Source: Chungangia koreensis
Lineage (GTDB): Bacteria; Bacillota; Bacilli; Bacillales_A; Planococcaceae
Assembly: GCF_042651785.1 (NCBI RefSeq)
Contig: NZ_JBHSEC010000020.1
Location: forward strand, 246,340 to 310,339
Length of the DNA stretch: 64,000 bases
Direction: 5' to 3'
Positions 1 through 7,482 of the stretch are shown one piece after another. Every line of letters starts with the position of its first letter. Within the stretch, counting starts at the first letter, position 1. The position numbers and the translations under genes were made by a program. Under the pieces are notes generated by a model that was given only the letters and a program-made list of their open reading frames with translations, did no database searches and was not told where the DNA came from.

Positions 1-126
1 CCATTTTCTTTTGTTCACATATTCCTCACGGAAGTATCCTAAATGTGCAGTAGGACCACCAAAAGAAGTGAGCCCTAATTTAGTGGAAGCCGTAATTATT
101 TCTTTGTATTTCTTACTATTTTCCAA
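1..126 (-). CDS. chrA: Chromate transporter, ChrA family (N-terminal 42 residues only)
   Basis: The gene runs off the left edge. The reverse strand opens with TTG at 126, nine bases after an AGGAAGGTG ribosome binding site (135-143). It reads MENSKKYKEIITASTKLGLT followed by SFGGPTAHLGYFREEYV, which is the signature opening of the CHR (chromate ion transporter) family: the first membrane segment and the conserved FGGP and HLGYFR motifs. The family exports chromate from the cytoplasm or takes part in sulfate-analogue transport. It is divergent from the CNNM/CorC gene to the right. The start is inferred from the Shine-Dalgarno spacing, because the nearer ATG at 130 is followed at once by a stop. 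The family call is confident; whether the gene is complete is unknown. Confidence 0.8.
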   Translation of the reverse strand, partial: MENSKKYKEIITASTKLGLTSFGGPTAHLGYFREEYVNKRKW

Positions 127-285
127 GCATCTTTCACCTTCCTAAAAATGATTATTCGTATATGTATCATACACATATTTCACTGTCCATCGAAAGGTTC
201 TATAGGGATTCTTTACATGGAGTTTACATTTGATATTCCACTATGGATAATTTATCATTATGTTAAATAACTATTTTATCGCCAC

Positions 286-339
286 AGGAGGTGTACACTT
301 TGTTTCAACCCTCATTCGGGTTAGGAGCAAAGGGATTAT
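286..339 (+). promoter_or_regulatory. Translation-initiation leader of the CNNM/CorC gene with a decoy ribosome binding site
   Basis: A perfect AGGAGGTG (286-293) precedes a TTG at 300 in a different frame from the main gene. That frame opens a short ORF of about 39 codons ending near 419, overlapping the true gene start. Between the two starts an AACCC/CGGGTT hairpin (about 307-322) can form. The main start, TTG 340, has only a looser AGGAG/AAAGGG signal. The layout could be translational coupling or attenuation, or may be fortuitous. Confidence 0.3.
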
Positions 340-1686
340 TTGGACTTAGCCATACCCATACGATTGACAGCATTTGCTGTCTTAATCGCGCTCACTGCAT
401 TCTTTGTTGCCAGTGAATTTGCAATTGTTAAAGTTAGAACCACAAGGATCGACCAGTTAGTTGCCGAAGGAAATAGACGAGCTATAACAGCCAAAAAAGT
501 CGTTTCCAATCTGGATGAATATCTTTCTGCCTGCCAGCTTGGTATAACGATTACCGCATTAGGATTAGGTTGGTTGGGTGAATCGACCATTGAAAAGATA
601 TTACATCCGTTGTTCGTTTACTTTGATTTACCAGAATCGGTAAACACCATTCTTTCTTTTATCATTGCATTTTCACTTGTAACATTCCTACATGTAGTTG
701 TCGGAGAATTAACCCCCAAGACGTTTGCCATTCAAAAAGCGGAGGCCATTACATTGGCAGTAGCTAAACCGCTCGTAATCTTCGATAAGATCATGTATCC
801 GGTTATCCATGGGATGAATGGATCTGCCCGCTTCTTAGCCTCAAGGGTATTCGGATTGGAAACAGTTTCTGAATCTGAAGTTGCCCACTCTGAAGAAGAA
901 TTACGGATGATTTTATCGGACAGTCTTAAAGGCGGGGAAATTAACCAGGCAGAGTACAAATATGTGAATAAAATTTTTGAATTCGACGATCGGATCGCTA
1001 AAGAAATCATGGTGCCTCGTACCGAAATGATGACGATCGAAAAAGATATGACTCTTCATGAAGTCTTTGAAGTGATGGGTGTTGAACAATATACACGATA
1101 CCCTGTAACGGATGGAGACAAGGACCATATTATAGGACTTGTAAACATGAAGCATCTCTTAACTGCGTACATTAAAGATCTTGATAACGGAAATCGCCCT
1201 GTCTCTGATTACGTTCAACCTATTATCCGAGTCATTGAGACGATTCCTGTAGGGGACCTCTTATTGAAGTTCCAAAGGGAGCGGATCCACATGGCGGTTA
1301 TAATGGATGAATACGGTGGAACTTCAGGTTTACTCACAATCGAGGACATCATTGAGGAAATCGTTGGTGATATCCAAGATGAGTTTGATATTGATGAAGT
1401 ACCTGAAATCCAGAAAATCGGAGAAGGTCACTATATATTTGATGCAAAAATGCTGATTGATAATGTTAACGATACGTTAGGTATTGAGATTGATGAAGAA
1501 GACATTGATACAATTGGCGGTTGGTTCATGACAAAACGGTTCGATGCAGTTAAAGGCGAAAAAATAATTGAACAAGGCTTTGAATTTATGGTTAAAGATA
1601 TGGAAGGCCATCACATACTCTATTTGGAAGTCGTTAAAATTCCAGAAGAGGAAATTGAATATATAGAGGAACAGCCTGCACTATAA
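340..1686 (+). CDS. CNNM/CorC (HlyC) family membrane protein, MpfA/YhdP-like
   Basis: 448 residues. The N-terminal DUF21/CNNM membrane domain (about 1-190) has hydrophobic segments near 8-28, 60-80 and 98-130, with the conserved stretches FFVASEFAIVKVR and VVVGELTPKT. A CBS-domain pair follows (about 215-335, RYPVTDGDKDHIIGLV and MAVIMDEYGGTSGLLT), then a C-terminal CorC_HlyC transporter-associated domain (about 350-435). The length matches B. subtilis YhdP/YugS. Family members export Mg2+ or Co2+, with the CBS pair sensing nucleotide-Mg; the substrate here is inferred only. TTG at 340 is the only start preserving the conserved N terminus, since the frame has a stop at 322-324. It is transcribed away from chrA. 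Confidence 0.85.
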   Translation: MDLAIPIRLTAFAVLIALTAFFVASEFAIVKVRTTRIDQLVAEGNRRAITAKKVVSNLDEYLSACQLGITITALGLGWLGESTIEKILHPLFVYFDLPESVNTILSFIIAFSLVTFLHVVVGELTPKTFAIQKAEAITLAVAKPLVIFDKIMYPVIHGMNGSARFLASRVFGLETVSESEVAHSEEELRMILSDSLKGGEINQAEYKYVNKIFEFDDRIAKEIMVPRTEMMTIEKDMTLHEVFEVMGVEQYTRYPVTDGDKDHIIGLVNMKHLLTAYIKDLDNGNRPVSDYVQPIIRVIETIPVGDLLLKFQRERIHMAVIMDEYGGTSGLLTIEDIIEEIVGDIQDEFDIDEVPEIQKIGEGHYIFDAKMLIDNVNDTLGIEIDEEDIDTIGGWFMTKRFDAVKGEKIIEQGFEFMVKDMEGHHILYLEVVKIPEEEIEYIEEQPAL

Positions 1687-1726
1687 TATAATCAGATTGC
1701 AGGTTCCCTTTAGAATTTATAGAACG

Positions 1727-1829
1727 GAAAAGAATCTGCTCGCATTCTGCGGGCAAGCGACCCACTCACTCCACTCATTAGGAGATGTTAACCGCTTGCT
1801 GTCCCGCTGGATTTTTGCAGATTCTTTTC
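1727..1829 (+). ncRNA. Structured leader or palindromic element before the CDF exporter
   Basis: The 103-nt segment folds on itself. A perfect 13-bp outer stem (1727-1739 with 1817-1829, GAAAAGAATCTGC/GCAGATTCTTTTC) encloses GCGGG/CCCGC (1749-1753/1803-1807), GCAAGCG/CGCTTGC (1753-1759/1793-1799) and CTCC/GGAG (1769-1772/1781-1784). It ends 33 bases before the CDF start. It could be a metal-responsive leader RNA or a dispersed chromosomal palindrome. I do not recognise the conserved GGGGAGUA core of the yybP-ykoY manganese riboswitch, nor a clear NiCo riboswitch. Only the pairing is certain. Confidence 0.5.
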
Positions 1830-1862
1830 TTTTCTCACGCAACAGAGCGGAGGTTTCAAAGT

Positions 1863-2729
1863 ATGGAACTATACTCGAATTTAAAAGAAGGCGAAAAGGG
1901 AGCATGGCTCAGCATCATCACCTACTTATTGTTGAGTGCTGTAAAATTATCCGTTGGGATTATCGGTTCATCTGAAGCCTTGAAAGCCGATGGACTAAAT
2001 AATACGACAGATATCATTGCGTCCGTGGCAGTACTGATCGGACTCCGCATTTCTCAAAAACCGCCTGACCAGAATCATCATTATGGACACTTGCGTGCTG
2101 AAACGATCGCTTCTCTAATCGCCTCATTCGTCATGGCAGTTGTAGGAATCCAAGTTTTAATAAATGCTGTTCAAAATATCGGTGAAGGCCGTACCGTTGA
2201 ACCCTCCATTCTGACAGGAGTAGTTGCTGCCGGAAGTGCGTTAGTGATGTATGTTGTATATCGTTATAACTTACGGCTGGCAAAACGGATTAAAAGTTCT
2301 GCTGTTCGGGCTGCTGCCTTCGATAACCGATCTGATGCTTTAGTTAGTTTTGGCACAGCCATCGGAATTACTGGTGCGATTTTCGGGTTTCCGATTATCG
2401 ATTCCATTACCGCTCTACTGATAGGGGTACTCATTATTTATACTGCTGCAGGGATTTTTAAGGAGGCTGTCTATACGCTGTCAGATGGTTTCAGCATCGA
2501 TGAAGTCGAGACATTATCCCACCTCGTACAGAATGTTGAAGGGGTCATCCTGCTAAAAGATATTAAAGGAAGAACCCACGGGAATATGGTGTTTATCGAT
2601 TTGACTGTTACAGTAGACCCAGCTTTAAATGTGTTCCAAAGTCACAGGATAACAGAGGAAATAGAAAGAAAAATTTCCAAAGCGAAACCTTTTTCAACGG
2701 TGCTCGTACATATAGAACCGCACCTTTAA
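1863..2729 (+). CDS. Cation diffusion facilitator (CDF) metal exporter, MneS/YeaB-like
   Basis: 289 residues from ATG 1863, which sits nine bases after GGAGG (1849-1853); a longer in-frame start at 1785 lacks a ribosome binding site and would lie inside the leader hairpin. About six membrane segments span residues 10-200. The metal-site signature is ALKADGLNNTTDIIASV, then HYGHLRAETIASLIASF, and the second site is AAFDNRSDALVSFG. A cytoplasmic C-terminal domain follows. The DGLNN variant and GHLRAETIA stretch are typical of the manganese-exporting CDF group (MneP/MneS), so Mn2+ efflux is the best inference. Its upstream leader may provide regulation. It lies 25 bases before the next gene, suggesting co-transcription. 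Confidence 0.8.
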   Translation: MELYSNLKEGEKGAWLSIITYLLLSAVKLSVGIIGSSEALKADGLNNTTDIIASVAVLIGLRISQKPPDQNHHYGHLRAETIASLIASFVMAVVGIQVLINAVQNIGEGRTVEPSILTGVVAAGSALVMYVVYRYNLRLAKRIKSSAVRAAAFDNRSDALVSFGTAIGITGAIFGFPIIDSITALLIGVLIIYTAAGIFKEAVYTLSDGFSIDEVETLSHLVQNVEGVILLKDIKGRTHGNMVFIDLTVTVDPALNVFQSHRITEEIERKISKAKPFSTVLVHIEPHL

Positions 2730-2754
2730 TTTATAGAGAACAAGGGGGATTCTA

Positions 2755-3327
2755 ATGCAGGGAATCTATGATCAAAAAAAGGGGATTATTCTTTCACTCG
2801 CCGTTATTTCTTTAATAATGGCATTCATTGCACCAGCGGCTATTTTCTATCCTTTAAAAGCAGGATTCATTACACTTCGAAATGATGGTATCGGTACATC
2901 TGCTTGGTCTATCTTGACCGGTGGGGCGGGCCTGATTTTACTTTCGCTTTTATTTATAGTCATGGCTTTTGTAAAAAAGCCAGTTTTAAAATGGGTTTTA
3001 GCGATCGTGCTATTTGTTTTTTCAACGGCTGGAATCTTATTATCACTTCGTGATTATTACTATATCACTAAAGATGAATTCGTAATGAGCGGCCCTTTTA
3101 CTTTAGCTGCAACGGATTATGCGTGGTCTGATTTCTCGAAGTTCGAGGAGGAAGCTCGAAACGTTAATGGCACAGTTACAATTGATAAGGTGATCTTCAC
3201 AACGAAATCCGGTGAACTATTAGAATTTCAGGGTGGCCAAATGGTGAAAAGTACAATGAAAGAAACTGCCAAAACCCGGATCCAAGCAGCCGGTGGTGAA
3301 ATAGTTCGAACCTTCATAGAAGAGTAA
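2755..3327 (+). CDS. Hypothetical membrane protein with C-terminal PH-like region
   Basis: 190 residues. Three hydrophobic segments are visible (about 10-35, 52-74 and 80-98), then a soluble tail of about 90 residues rich in beta-type alternation (YYYITKDEFVMSGPFTLAAT, TIDKVIFTTKSGELLEF). This resembles the layout of small PH-domain membrane proteins, but I do not recognise a named family. A ribosome binding site AAGGGGG lies eight bases before ATG. It probably shares the transcript of the CDF exporter 25 bases upstream and ends at the terminator at 3333-3368. A link to metal export is suggested by position only. Confidence 0.65.
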   Translation: MQGIYDQKKGIILSLAVISLIMAFIAPAAIFYPLKAGFITLRNDGIGTSAWSILTGGAGLILLSLLFIVMAFVKKPVLKWVLAIVLFVFSTAGILLSLRDYYYITKDEFVMSGPFTLAATDYAWSDFSKFEEEARNVNGTVTIDKVIFTTKSGELLEFQGGQMVKSTMKETAKTRIQAAGGEIVRTFIEE

Positions 3328-3332
3328 ATTGA

Positions 3333-3368
3333 AAAGAGTGAGGCGATTTGCGCCCCACTCTTTTTTTG
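3333..3368. terminator. Bidirectional intrinsic terminator
   Basis: AAAGAGTG and CACTCTTT arms close around GGCG/CGCC, followed by T7 on the plus strand and A-rich sequence on the other. It serves the plus-strand gene ending at 3327 and the convergent lipoprotein gene ending at 3373. Confidence 0.85.
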
Positions 3369-3372
3369 TCGA

Positions 3373-3687
3373 TCAGTTAGATGAATCAGAACCGTCTTCC
3401 GTAGTGTCCGTGGAGTCATCTTTTGTATCAGTGCCGGATGAATCATCCGTATTCGTGTCCGTTGAATCTTCCGTATCAGTTTCTGTTGAATCTTCTGTAT
3501 CTGTTTCTGTTGAATCATCTGTATCGACATTTACGTCGGTATCTTCACCTTCATCTTCAACCGGAACTTCTTCTTCCGGCTGATCGACATCTACATCTAC
3601 GTCATCATCTGGATCTTCTCCGCATCCTGCTAATAATCCGGCTGCTAAAAGAGCAGAAGCACCTAATTTCCAGTATTTTAAATTCAT
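3373..3687 (-). CDS. Acidic, low-complexity lipoprotein
   Basis: 104 residues from ATG 3687, eight bases after AGGAGG; the ATG two codons earlier (3693) is too close to it. A signal peptide ends in the lipobox LLAGC (Cys about residue 22), so the protein is expected to be lipid-anchored on the outer face of the membrane. The mature part is almost only Asp, Glu, Thr and Ser. It has a repeated D-S-T-E-T-D-T-E unit and a DVDVDVD run, no hydrophobic core and hence is probably disordered. Function is unknown; such tails are known to act as flexible spacers or divalent-cation binders. The tandem DNA repeat invites length variation. Confidence 0.75.
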   Translation of the reverse strand: MNLKYWKLGASALLAAGLLAGCGEDPDDDVDVDVDQPEEEVPVEDEGEDTDVNVDTDDSTETDTEDSTETDTEDSTDTNTDDSSGTDTKDDSTDTTEDGSDSSN

Positions 3688-3768
3688 ATACATTACCTCC
3701 TAAAGGTTTATCTATGTGTTTATTACCCATTGAGGATTTAGACAAACTTTTTTTATTTCTTTTGCCCA

Positions 3769-3797
3769 TTGACGGAGATTGAACGGGGTGATATGTT
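3769..3797 (+). promoter_or_regulatory. Sigma-A promoter of the rsgA leader transcript
   Basis: TTGACG (3769-3774), a 17-base spacer and TATGTT (3792-3797) form a good -35/-10 pair. They are placed 33 bases before the small ORF at 3830 and upstream of rsgA. Confidence 0.6.
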
Positions 3798-3829
3798 AAT
3801 ATCAACTAAGAAAAGAGAGGTGAGGCATT

Positions 3830-3913
3830 ATGGCAAACAAACAGCAGATTTCAATTGTAAAAATGCGGATTGGAAAGTCTATGTGCCTTCACCACACGTG
3901 TCTTCACTTTTAG
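3830..3913 (+). CDS. 27-residue leader ORF upstream of rsgA
   Basis: ATG 3830 follows the ribosome binding site GAGAGGTGAGG. It encodes MANKQQISIVKMRIGKSMCL followed by HHTCLHF and a stop: basic, with two Cys and a cluster of His near its end. It lies between a sigma-A promoter (3769-3797) and a terminator-like hairpin (3944-3979) that precedes rsgA. The order promoter, small ORF, hairpin, gene is that of a translation-coupled attenuator, or of a free-standing small gene with its own terminator. I do not recognise a family. Confidence 0.5.
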   Translation: MANKQQISIVKMRIGKSMCLHHTCLHF

Positions 3914-3943
3914 TCAAGACAGGTCTCTTCTGTTGTGCGTGAG

Positions 3944-3979
3944 AAAACCGTGACTGCCGATCCGCAGCACGGTTTTTTA
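3944..3979 (+). terminator. Intrinsic terminator or attenuator before rsgA
   Basis: AAAACCGTG pairs with CACGGTTTT, followed by a T run. It stands 31 bases after the stop of the leader ORF and 12 bases before the rsgA ribosome binding site (AGGAGG, 3992-3997), so rsgA expression from the upstream promoter must read through it. Confidence 0.75.
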
Positions 3980-4005
3980 TATGCATAAAACAGGAGGATT
4001 TAACT

Positions 4006-5088
4006 TTGACAAACATGAATGAATTTGGCTGGAATGAAAATTGGAGCACCAAATGGGATGAACTCCAAACGAACGATAAATTTGAAAACTGTATCCCTGG
4101 ACGGGTGATATTAGAACATAAACATATGTACCGTGTCATAACCGAATCAGGTGAATGGTTGGCAACTTGCTCAGGTGCTTTCCAGCACGCCGCGGCTGAA
4201 CGCCGGGATTATCCGGCTGTCGGGGACTGGGTAGCCATTGAGAAGATGGCAGGAGAAGATAAAGGGATTATTCATTCCATATTGCCTCGTACTTCCCTCT
4301 TTTCCAGGAAAGTAGCAGGTACTACAACAGCAGAACAAATTGTTGCCGTAAATGTTGACATTATATTTTTAGTGACGTCTCTTAATCAGGATTTCAATGT
4401 GCGAAGGCTTGAACGATACTTGCTGGCTGCTTATGACTCAGGTGCGAGCCCGGTTATTGTATTAACGAAGAAAGACGTCTGTGAAGATCCGCTCCCTTAC
4501 ATTGAAGAAGCCGAAAGCATTGCATTTGGCGTTCCGATTTATGCCGTCAGCAGTGTAACGGGGGAAGGAATTGACGACCTTCAAAAAATGCTCACAGGTG
4601 GAAAAACAGCGGCCTTGCTTGGTTCTTCCGGTGTTGGAAAATCATCATTGACCAATGCGTTATCAGGAATCGAGGTAATGGCTGTTCAGAACATCCGTGA
4701 AGATGATGCCAAAGGGCGCCATACGACAACTCATCGGGAACTGATCAAACTGCCATTTGGCGGACTTATGATCGACACACCTGGGATGAGGGAATTCCAG
4801 CTGTGGGACAATAGTGAAAGTCTTGACGTCGGATTTAAGGATGTTGACGAAATCGCCGACCGTTGCCGGTTCAGAGACTGTGAACATGGAAATGAGCCAG
4901 GCTGTGCAGTCCAACAGGCTTTGGCAGATGGTACATTGGCAGAAGACCGCTATAACAGCTACTTAAAGCTGAAGAAAGAATTAGCGTTCATCGAGCGAAA
5001 AACGGATGCTGCCGCCCAACGTGCTGAACGGAACAAATGGAAACAGTTAACGAAGGAAGCAAAAAAGCGTCCAGTTAAAAAAAGATAA
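4006..5088 (+). CDS. rsgA: Ribosome small-subunit-dependent GTPase A
   Basis: 360 residues. It assists late maturation of the 30S subunit in the cytoplasm, hydrolysing GTP when bound to the 30S. An OB-fold occupies about 30-100. The circularly permuted GTPase domain shows G4 (TKKD, 154-157) before G1 (GSSGVGKSSL, 206-215) and G3 (DTPGM, 257-261). A zinc site is formed by Cys287, Cys292, His294 and Cys300, then a helical tail rich in Lys. The start is TTG 4006, eight bases after AGGAGG. It stands alone here, away from the stk/prp genes that adjoin it in B. subtilis. It shares a bidirectional terminator with pgcA. Confidence 0.95.
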   Translation: MTNMNEFGWNENWSTKWDELQTNDKFENCIPGRVILEHKHMYRVITESGEWLATCSGAFQHAAAERRDYPAVGDWVAIEKMAGEDKGIIHSILPRTSLFSRKVAGTTTAEQIVAVNVDIIFLVTSLNQDFNVRRLERYLLAAYDSGASPVIVLTKKDVCEDPLPYIEEAESIAFGVPIYAVSSVTGEGIDDLQKMLTGGKTAALLGSSGVGKSSLTNALSGIEVMAVQNIREDDAKGRHTTTHRELIKLPFGGLMIDTPGMREFQLWDNSESLDVGFKDVDEIADRCRFRDCEHGNEPGCAVQQALADGTLAEDRYNSYLKLKKELAFIERKTDAAAQRAERNKWKQLTKEAKKRPVKKR

Positions 5089-5090
5089 GA

Positions 5091-5126
5091 AAAGGGTCCC
5101 AGCTCTATTGAGCGGGACCTTTTTTG
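5091..5126. terminator. Bidirectional terminator between rsgA and pgcA
   Basis: AAAAGGGTCCC..AGCTC and GAGCGGGACCTTTTTT form a long hairpin flanked by A and T runs, fitting both convergent genes. Confidence 0.85.
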
Positions 5127-5128
5127 TA

Positions 5129-6856
5129 TTAAAATAGTTTTTCCATTTTATCTGTGAAGTCTTCTTTTAAACGATATAATTTTTCTTCACTTTCTCCATC
5201 AGTCGAACCTTTAACACTGAAATAGTATTTAATCTTTGGTTCCGTACCGCTTGGTCGGACACAAACCCATGATCCGTCAGTTAGGAAATACTTTATAACA
5301 TTTGATTTCGGAAGTTTAAGTGTTTCAGCCGAACGACCATTTGTATAGCTCCGCTCTTGCTTCGAATAATCTTCTTGTGTCTCGACACTGATTCCACCGA
5401 TTTCCTTTAATGGTTCTTGCCGGAGTTTTTCTAAGGAACCTTTTATAGCTGCTGCCCCTGCTACCCCTTTTTTTGTAACAGATACTAACCCTTCACGATA
5501 CCAGCCGTGTTGTTCGTATAACTCATGAAGAACGTCCACTAATGTTTTACCCGCTGTTTTGTAGAAGGCCGCCGCTTCCACAATAGCCAAAACCGATTGT
5601 ATTGCATCTTTGTCCCGCGCAAAATCTTTGATCAAATAGCCATAGCTTTCCTCGTAACCAAAGAGGAATTGGTATTCGCCCGTCTCTTCGTATTGCTTAA
5701 TCTTTTCTCCTATGAATTTGAACCCTGTGAGAACATCTTCTGTCGATGCTCCATGATATTCAGCGATTACTTTACCAAGGTCCGAAGTGACAATTGTCTT
5801 AAACACACGACCGTTAGATGGCATGTCCCCACGTTCTTTTCGCTGTGTCAGTAAATATTCGAGTAGGATTGCACCCGTTTGGTTACCTGACAGTAAGCGG
5901 TAGTCACCATCATGTAGAACAGCTACACCTACTCGGTCCCCATCTGGATCCGCCGCCACTAACAATTCTGCTCCAGATTCTTTCCCTTGTCTGATTGCAT
6001 ACTCAAAAGCAGAAGCCTCTTCCGGGTTGGGGGAAGAAACAGTCGGGAATTCTCCATCTGGCTTCATTTGCTCTTCAACATATTGGATGTGATCATAGGC
6101 GATTTCTTTAAACAGGCGCCTTATCGTATCGCCTGAAGCACCATGGAGCGGTGTGAAGATTGCCTTCAAGTCGGTAGATGCCAATAAGTCAGAATGACAT
6201 TGAACTGTTTTTAAAGCTGTTAAGTATGCCTGATCCAAGTTTTCTCCGATTGTGACGATCATTCCTGAATCACGCAACGATTTTTCATCGCCTTCTTTCA
6301 GGGATAATTCGTCCCCTGCGTCATTCACATAGCGGATGACTGCATCAGCATCTTCCAAATTGAGCTGTGCTCCATCTTCCCCATATACTTTATATCCATT
6401 GTATTCCGGCGGGTTATGGCTCGCTGTTACTACAATTCCCATGTATGCACTTAGCTGTCGGATAGTGAATGAAAGCTGTGGCGTTGTCCGGGGGCCATCG
6501 TATATATAAGCTTTCACACCATTAGCAGCAAAAGTTTTCGCTGCTTCCAACGCAAACTCCGGCGAATTTCGGCGGCTATCATGTGCTATGACAATCCCGC
6601 GTTCCATCGCTTCCTTTCCAGCTTCACGAACATAATCCGCCACACCTTTTGAAGCCTTCCGCACTGTATATGTATTCATCCGGTTCGTACCTGCACCGAT
6701 TTCTCCGCGCATTCCACCAGTACCGAACTCAAGATTTTTATAAAAAGCATCTTCTGCCCGTTTTTCATCTGCCATAAGAAGCTGTAAATCCTCTTTCCAT
6801 TGCTTCTCCAGGCCATCAAATGCCTGCCATTTTTTTAATGAATCCAAATAGCTCAT
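5129..6856 (-). CDS. pgcA: Alpha-phosphoglucomutase (phosphohexomutase superfamily)
   Basis: 575 residues, close to the 565-581 of B. subtilis PgcA. It interconverts glucose-6-phosphate and glucose-1-phosphate in the cytoplasm, feeding UDP-glucose for glycolipid anchors and teichoic acid glucosylation. The catalytic phosphoserine lies in TASHNPPEYNGYKVY (Ser146), the Mg loop is DPDGDRVG (about 305), the sugar loop is GYEESYGY, and the phosphate-binding loop is RPSGTEPKIKYY near the C terminus. The start is ATG 6856 with AGGAGG just upstream. It is convergent with rsgA. Confidence 0.93.
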   Translation of the reverse strand: MSYLDSLKKWQAFDGLEKQWKEDLQLLMADEKRAEDAFYKNLEFGTGGMRGEIGAGTNRMNTYTVRKASKGVADYVREAGKEAMERGIVIAHDSRRNSPEFALEAAKTFAANGVKAYIYDGPRTTPQLSFTIRQLSAYMGIVVTASHNPPEYNGYKVYGEDGAQLNLEDADAVIRYVNDAGDELSLKEGDEKSLRDSGMIVTIGENLDQAYLTALKTVQCHSDLLASTDLKAIFTPLHGASGDTIRRLFKEIAYDHIQYVEEQMKPDGEFPTVSSPNPEEASAFEYAIRQGKESGAELLVAADPDGDRVGVAVLHDGDYRLLSGNQTGAILLEYLLTQRKERGDMPSNGRVFKTIVTSDLGKVIAEYHGASTEDVLTGFKFIGEKIKQYEETGEYQFLFGYEESYGYLIKDFARDKDAIQSVLAIVEAAAFYKTAGKTLVDVLHELYEQHGWYREGLVSVTKKGVAGAAAIKGSLEKLRQEPLKEIGGISVETQEDYSKQERSYTNGRSAETLKLPKSNVIKYFLTDGSWVCVRPSGTEPKIKYYFSVKGSTDGESEEKLYRLKEDFTDKMEKLF

Positions 6857-6961
6857 TCAAACGCCTCCTCATGCCATCATTTTACCAACATTGAGATGCT
6901 TTTCCTACTTAAAATGCACTGCTAAGCTCTTTCTTGATGGGAAAACAAACTGATTTTTATT

Positions 6962-7400
6962 TTGTTGTAGACTTGGAGTCCTTTGTTGTATACTTCCACA
7001 CCATTGTTGTAGACTTCGAAGTTTTAGTTGTACACTTCTCCCGAATCGTTGTACACTTCCACGCTTTGGTTGTAAATCAACAACTTCTGAGAATGGGAGC
7101 GGAATTTGCACAGTTTACTTCATGTTGCACACTGCGAACGCTTTGTTGTACACTTCCTCAACATTGTTGTAGACTTCGAAGTTTTAGTTGTACACTTCTC
7201 CCGAATTGTTGTACACTTCCACACGTTTGTTGTAAACCGACAACTTGTTAGGAAATGGGGCTCAGAATTTGCACAGTTTACTTCATGTTGTACACTCAGA
7301 TCGCTTTGTTGTACACTTCATCAAAATTGTTGTAGACTTCGAAGTTTTAGTTGTACACTTCTCCCGAATTGTTGTACACTTCCACGCTTTGGTTGTAAAC
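6962..7400. repeat. 21-bp tandem repeat block (about 18 units in three higher-order blocks)
   Basis: The core GTTGTACACTTC recurs with a strict 21-base step, each followed by nine variable bases. Higher-order units of about 163 bp are repeated: the run containing GACTTCGAAGTTTTA then CTTCTCCCGAAT occurs near 7010, 7172 and 7335, and TTTGCACAGTTTACTTCATG near 7103 and 7267. Because 21 is a multiple of 3, several frames stay open and give artificial heptad peptides, such as VVHFSRI on the plus strand and SVQ-type heptads on the minus strand. No ribosome binding site or gene is apparent. Confidence 0.85.
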
Positions 7401-7445
7401 CCCAGTCAGTTGCACTTAGTAGTCCCTTAAAACTCACCCCCATAT

Positions 7446-7476
7446 AAAAAGCCGCTCCATTTTTCAGAAGCGGCTA
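7446..7476 (-). terminator. Terminator of the yhcX-like gene
   Basis: On the minus strand AGCCGCT pairs with AGCGGCT, followed by TTTTTA, immediately after the stop codon at 7483. Confidence 0.8.
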
Positions 7477-7482
7477 CCTCAT

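Noticed and set aside
1727..1829. Known yybP-ykoY manganese riboswitch
   Set aside because: The conserved loop sequences of that riboswitch are not visible; only generic stems are.
6962..7400. CRISPR array
   Set aside because: Conserved part is 12 bases with 9-base variable parts, blocks are duplicated wholesale, and no cas gene is present.
6934..7447. Long open frames with VVHFSRI/VVDFEVL-type and SVQ-type heptads as protein-coding genes
   Set aside because: The frames exist because the DNA repeat is 21 bases; they are open in several frames and on both strands, and none has a ribosome binding site.
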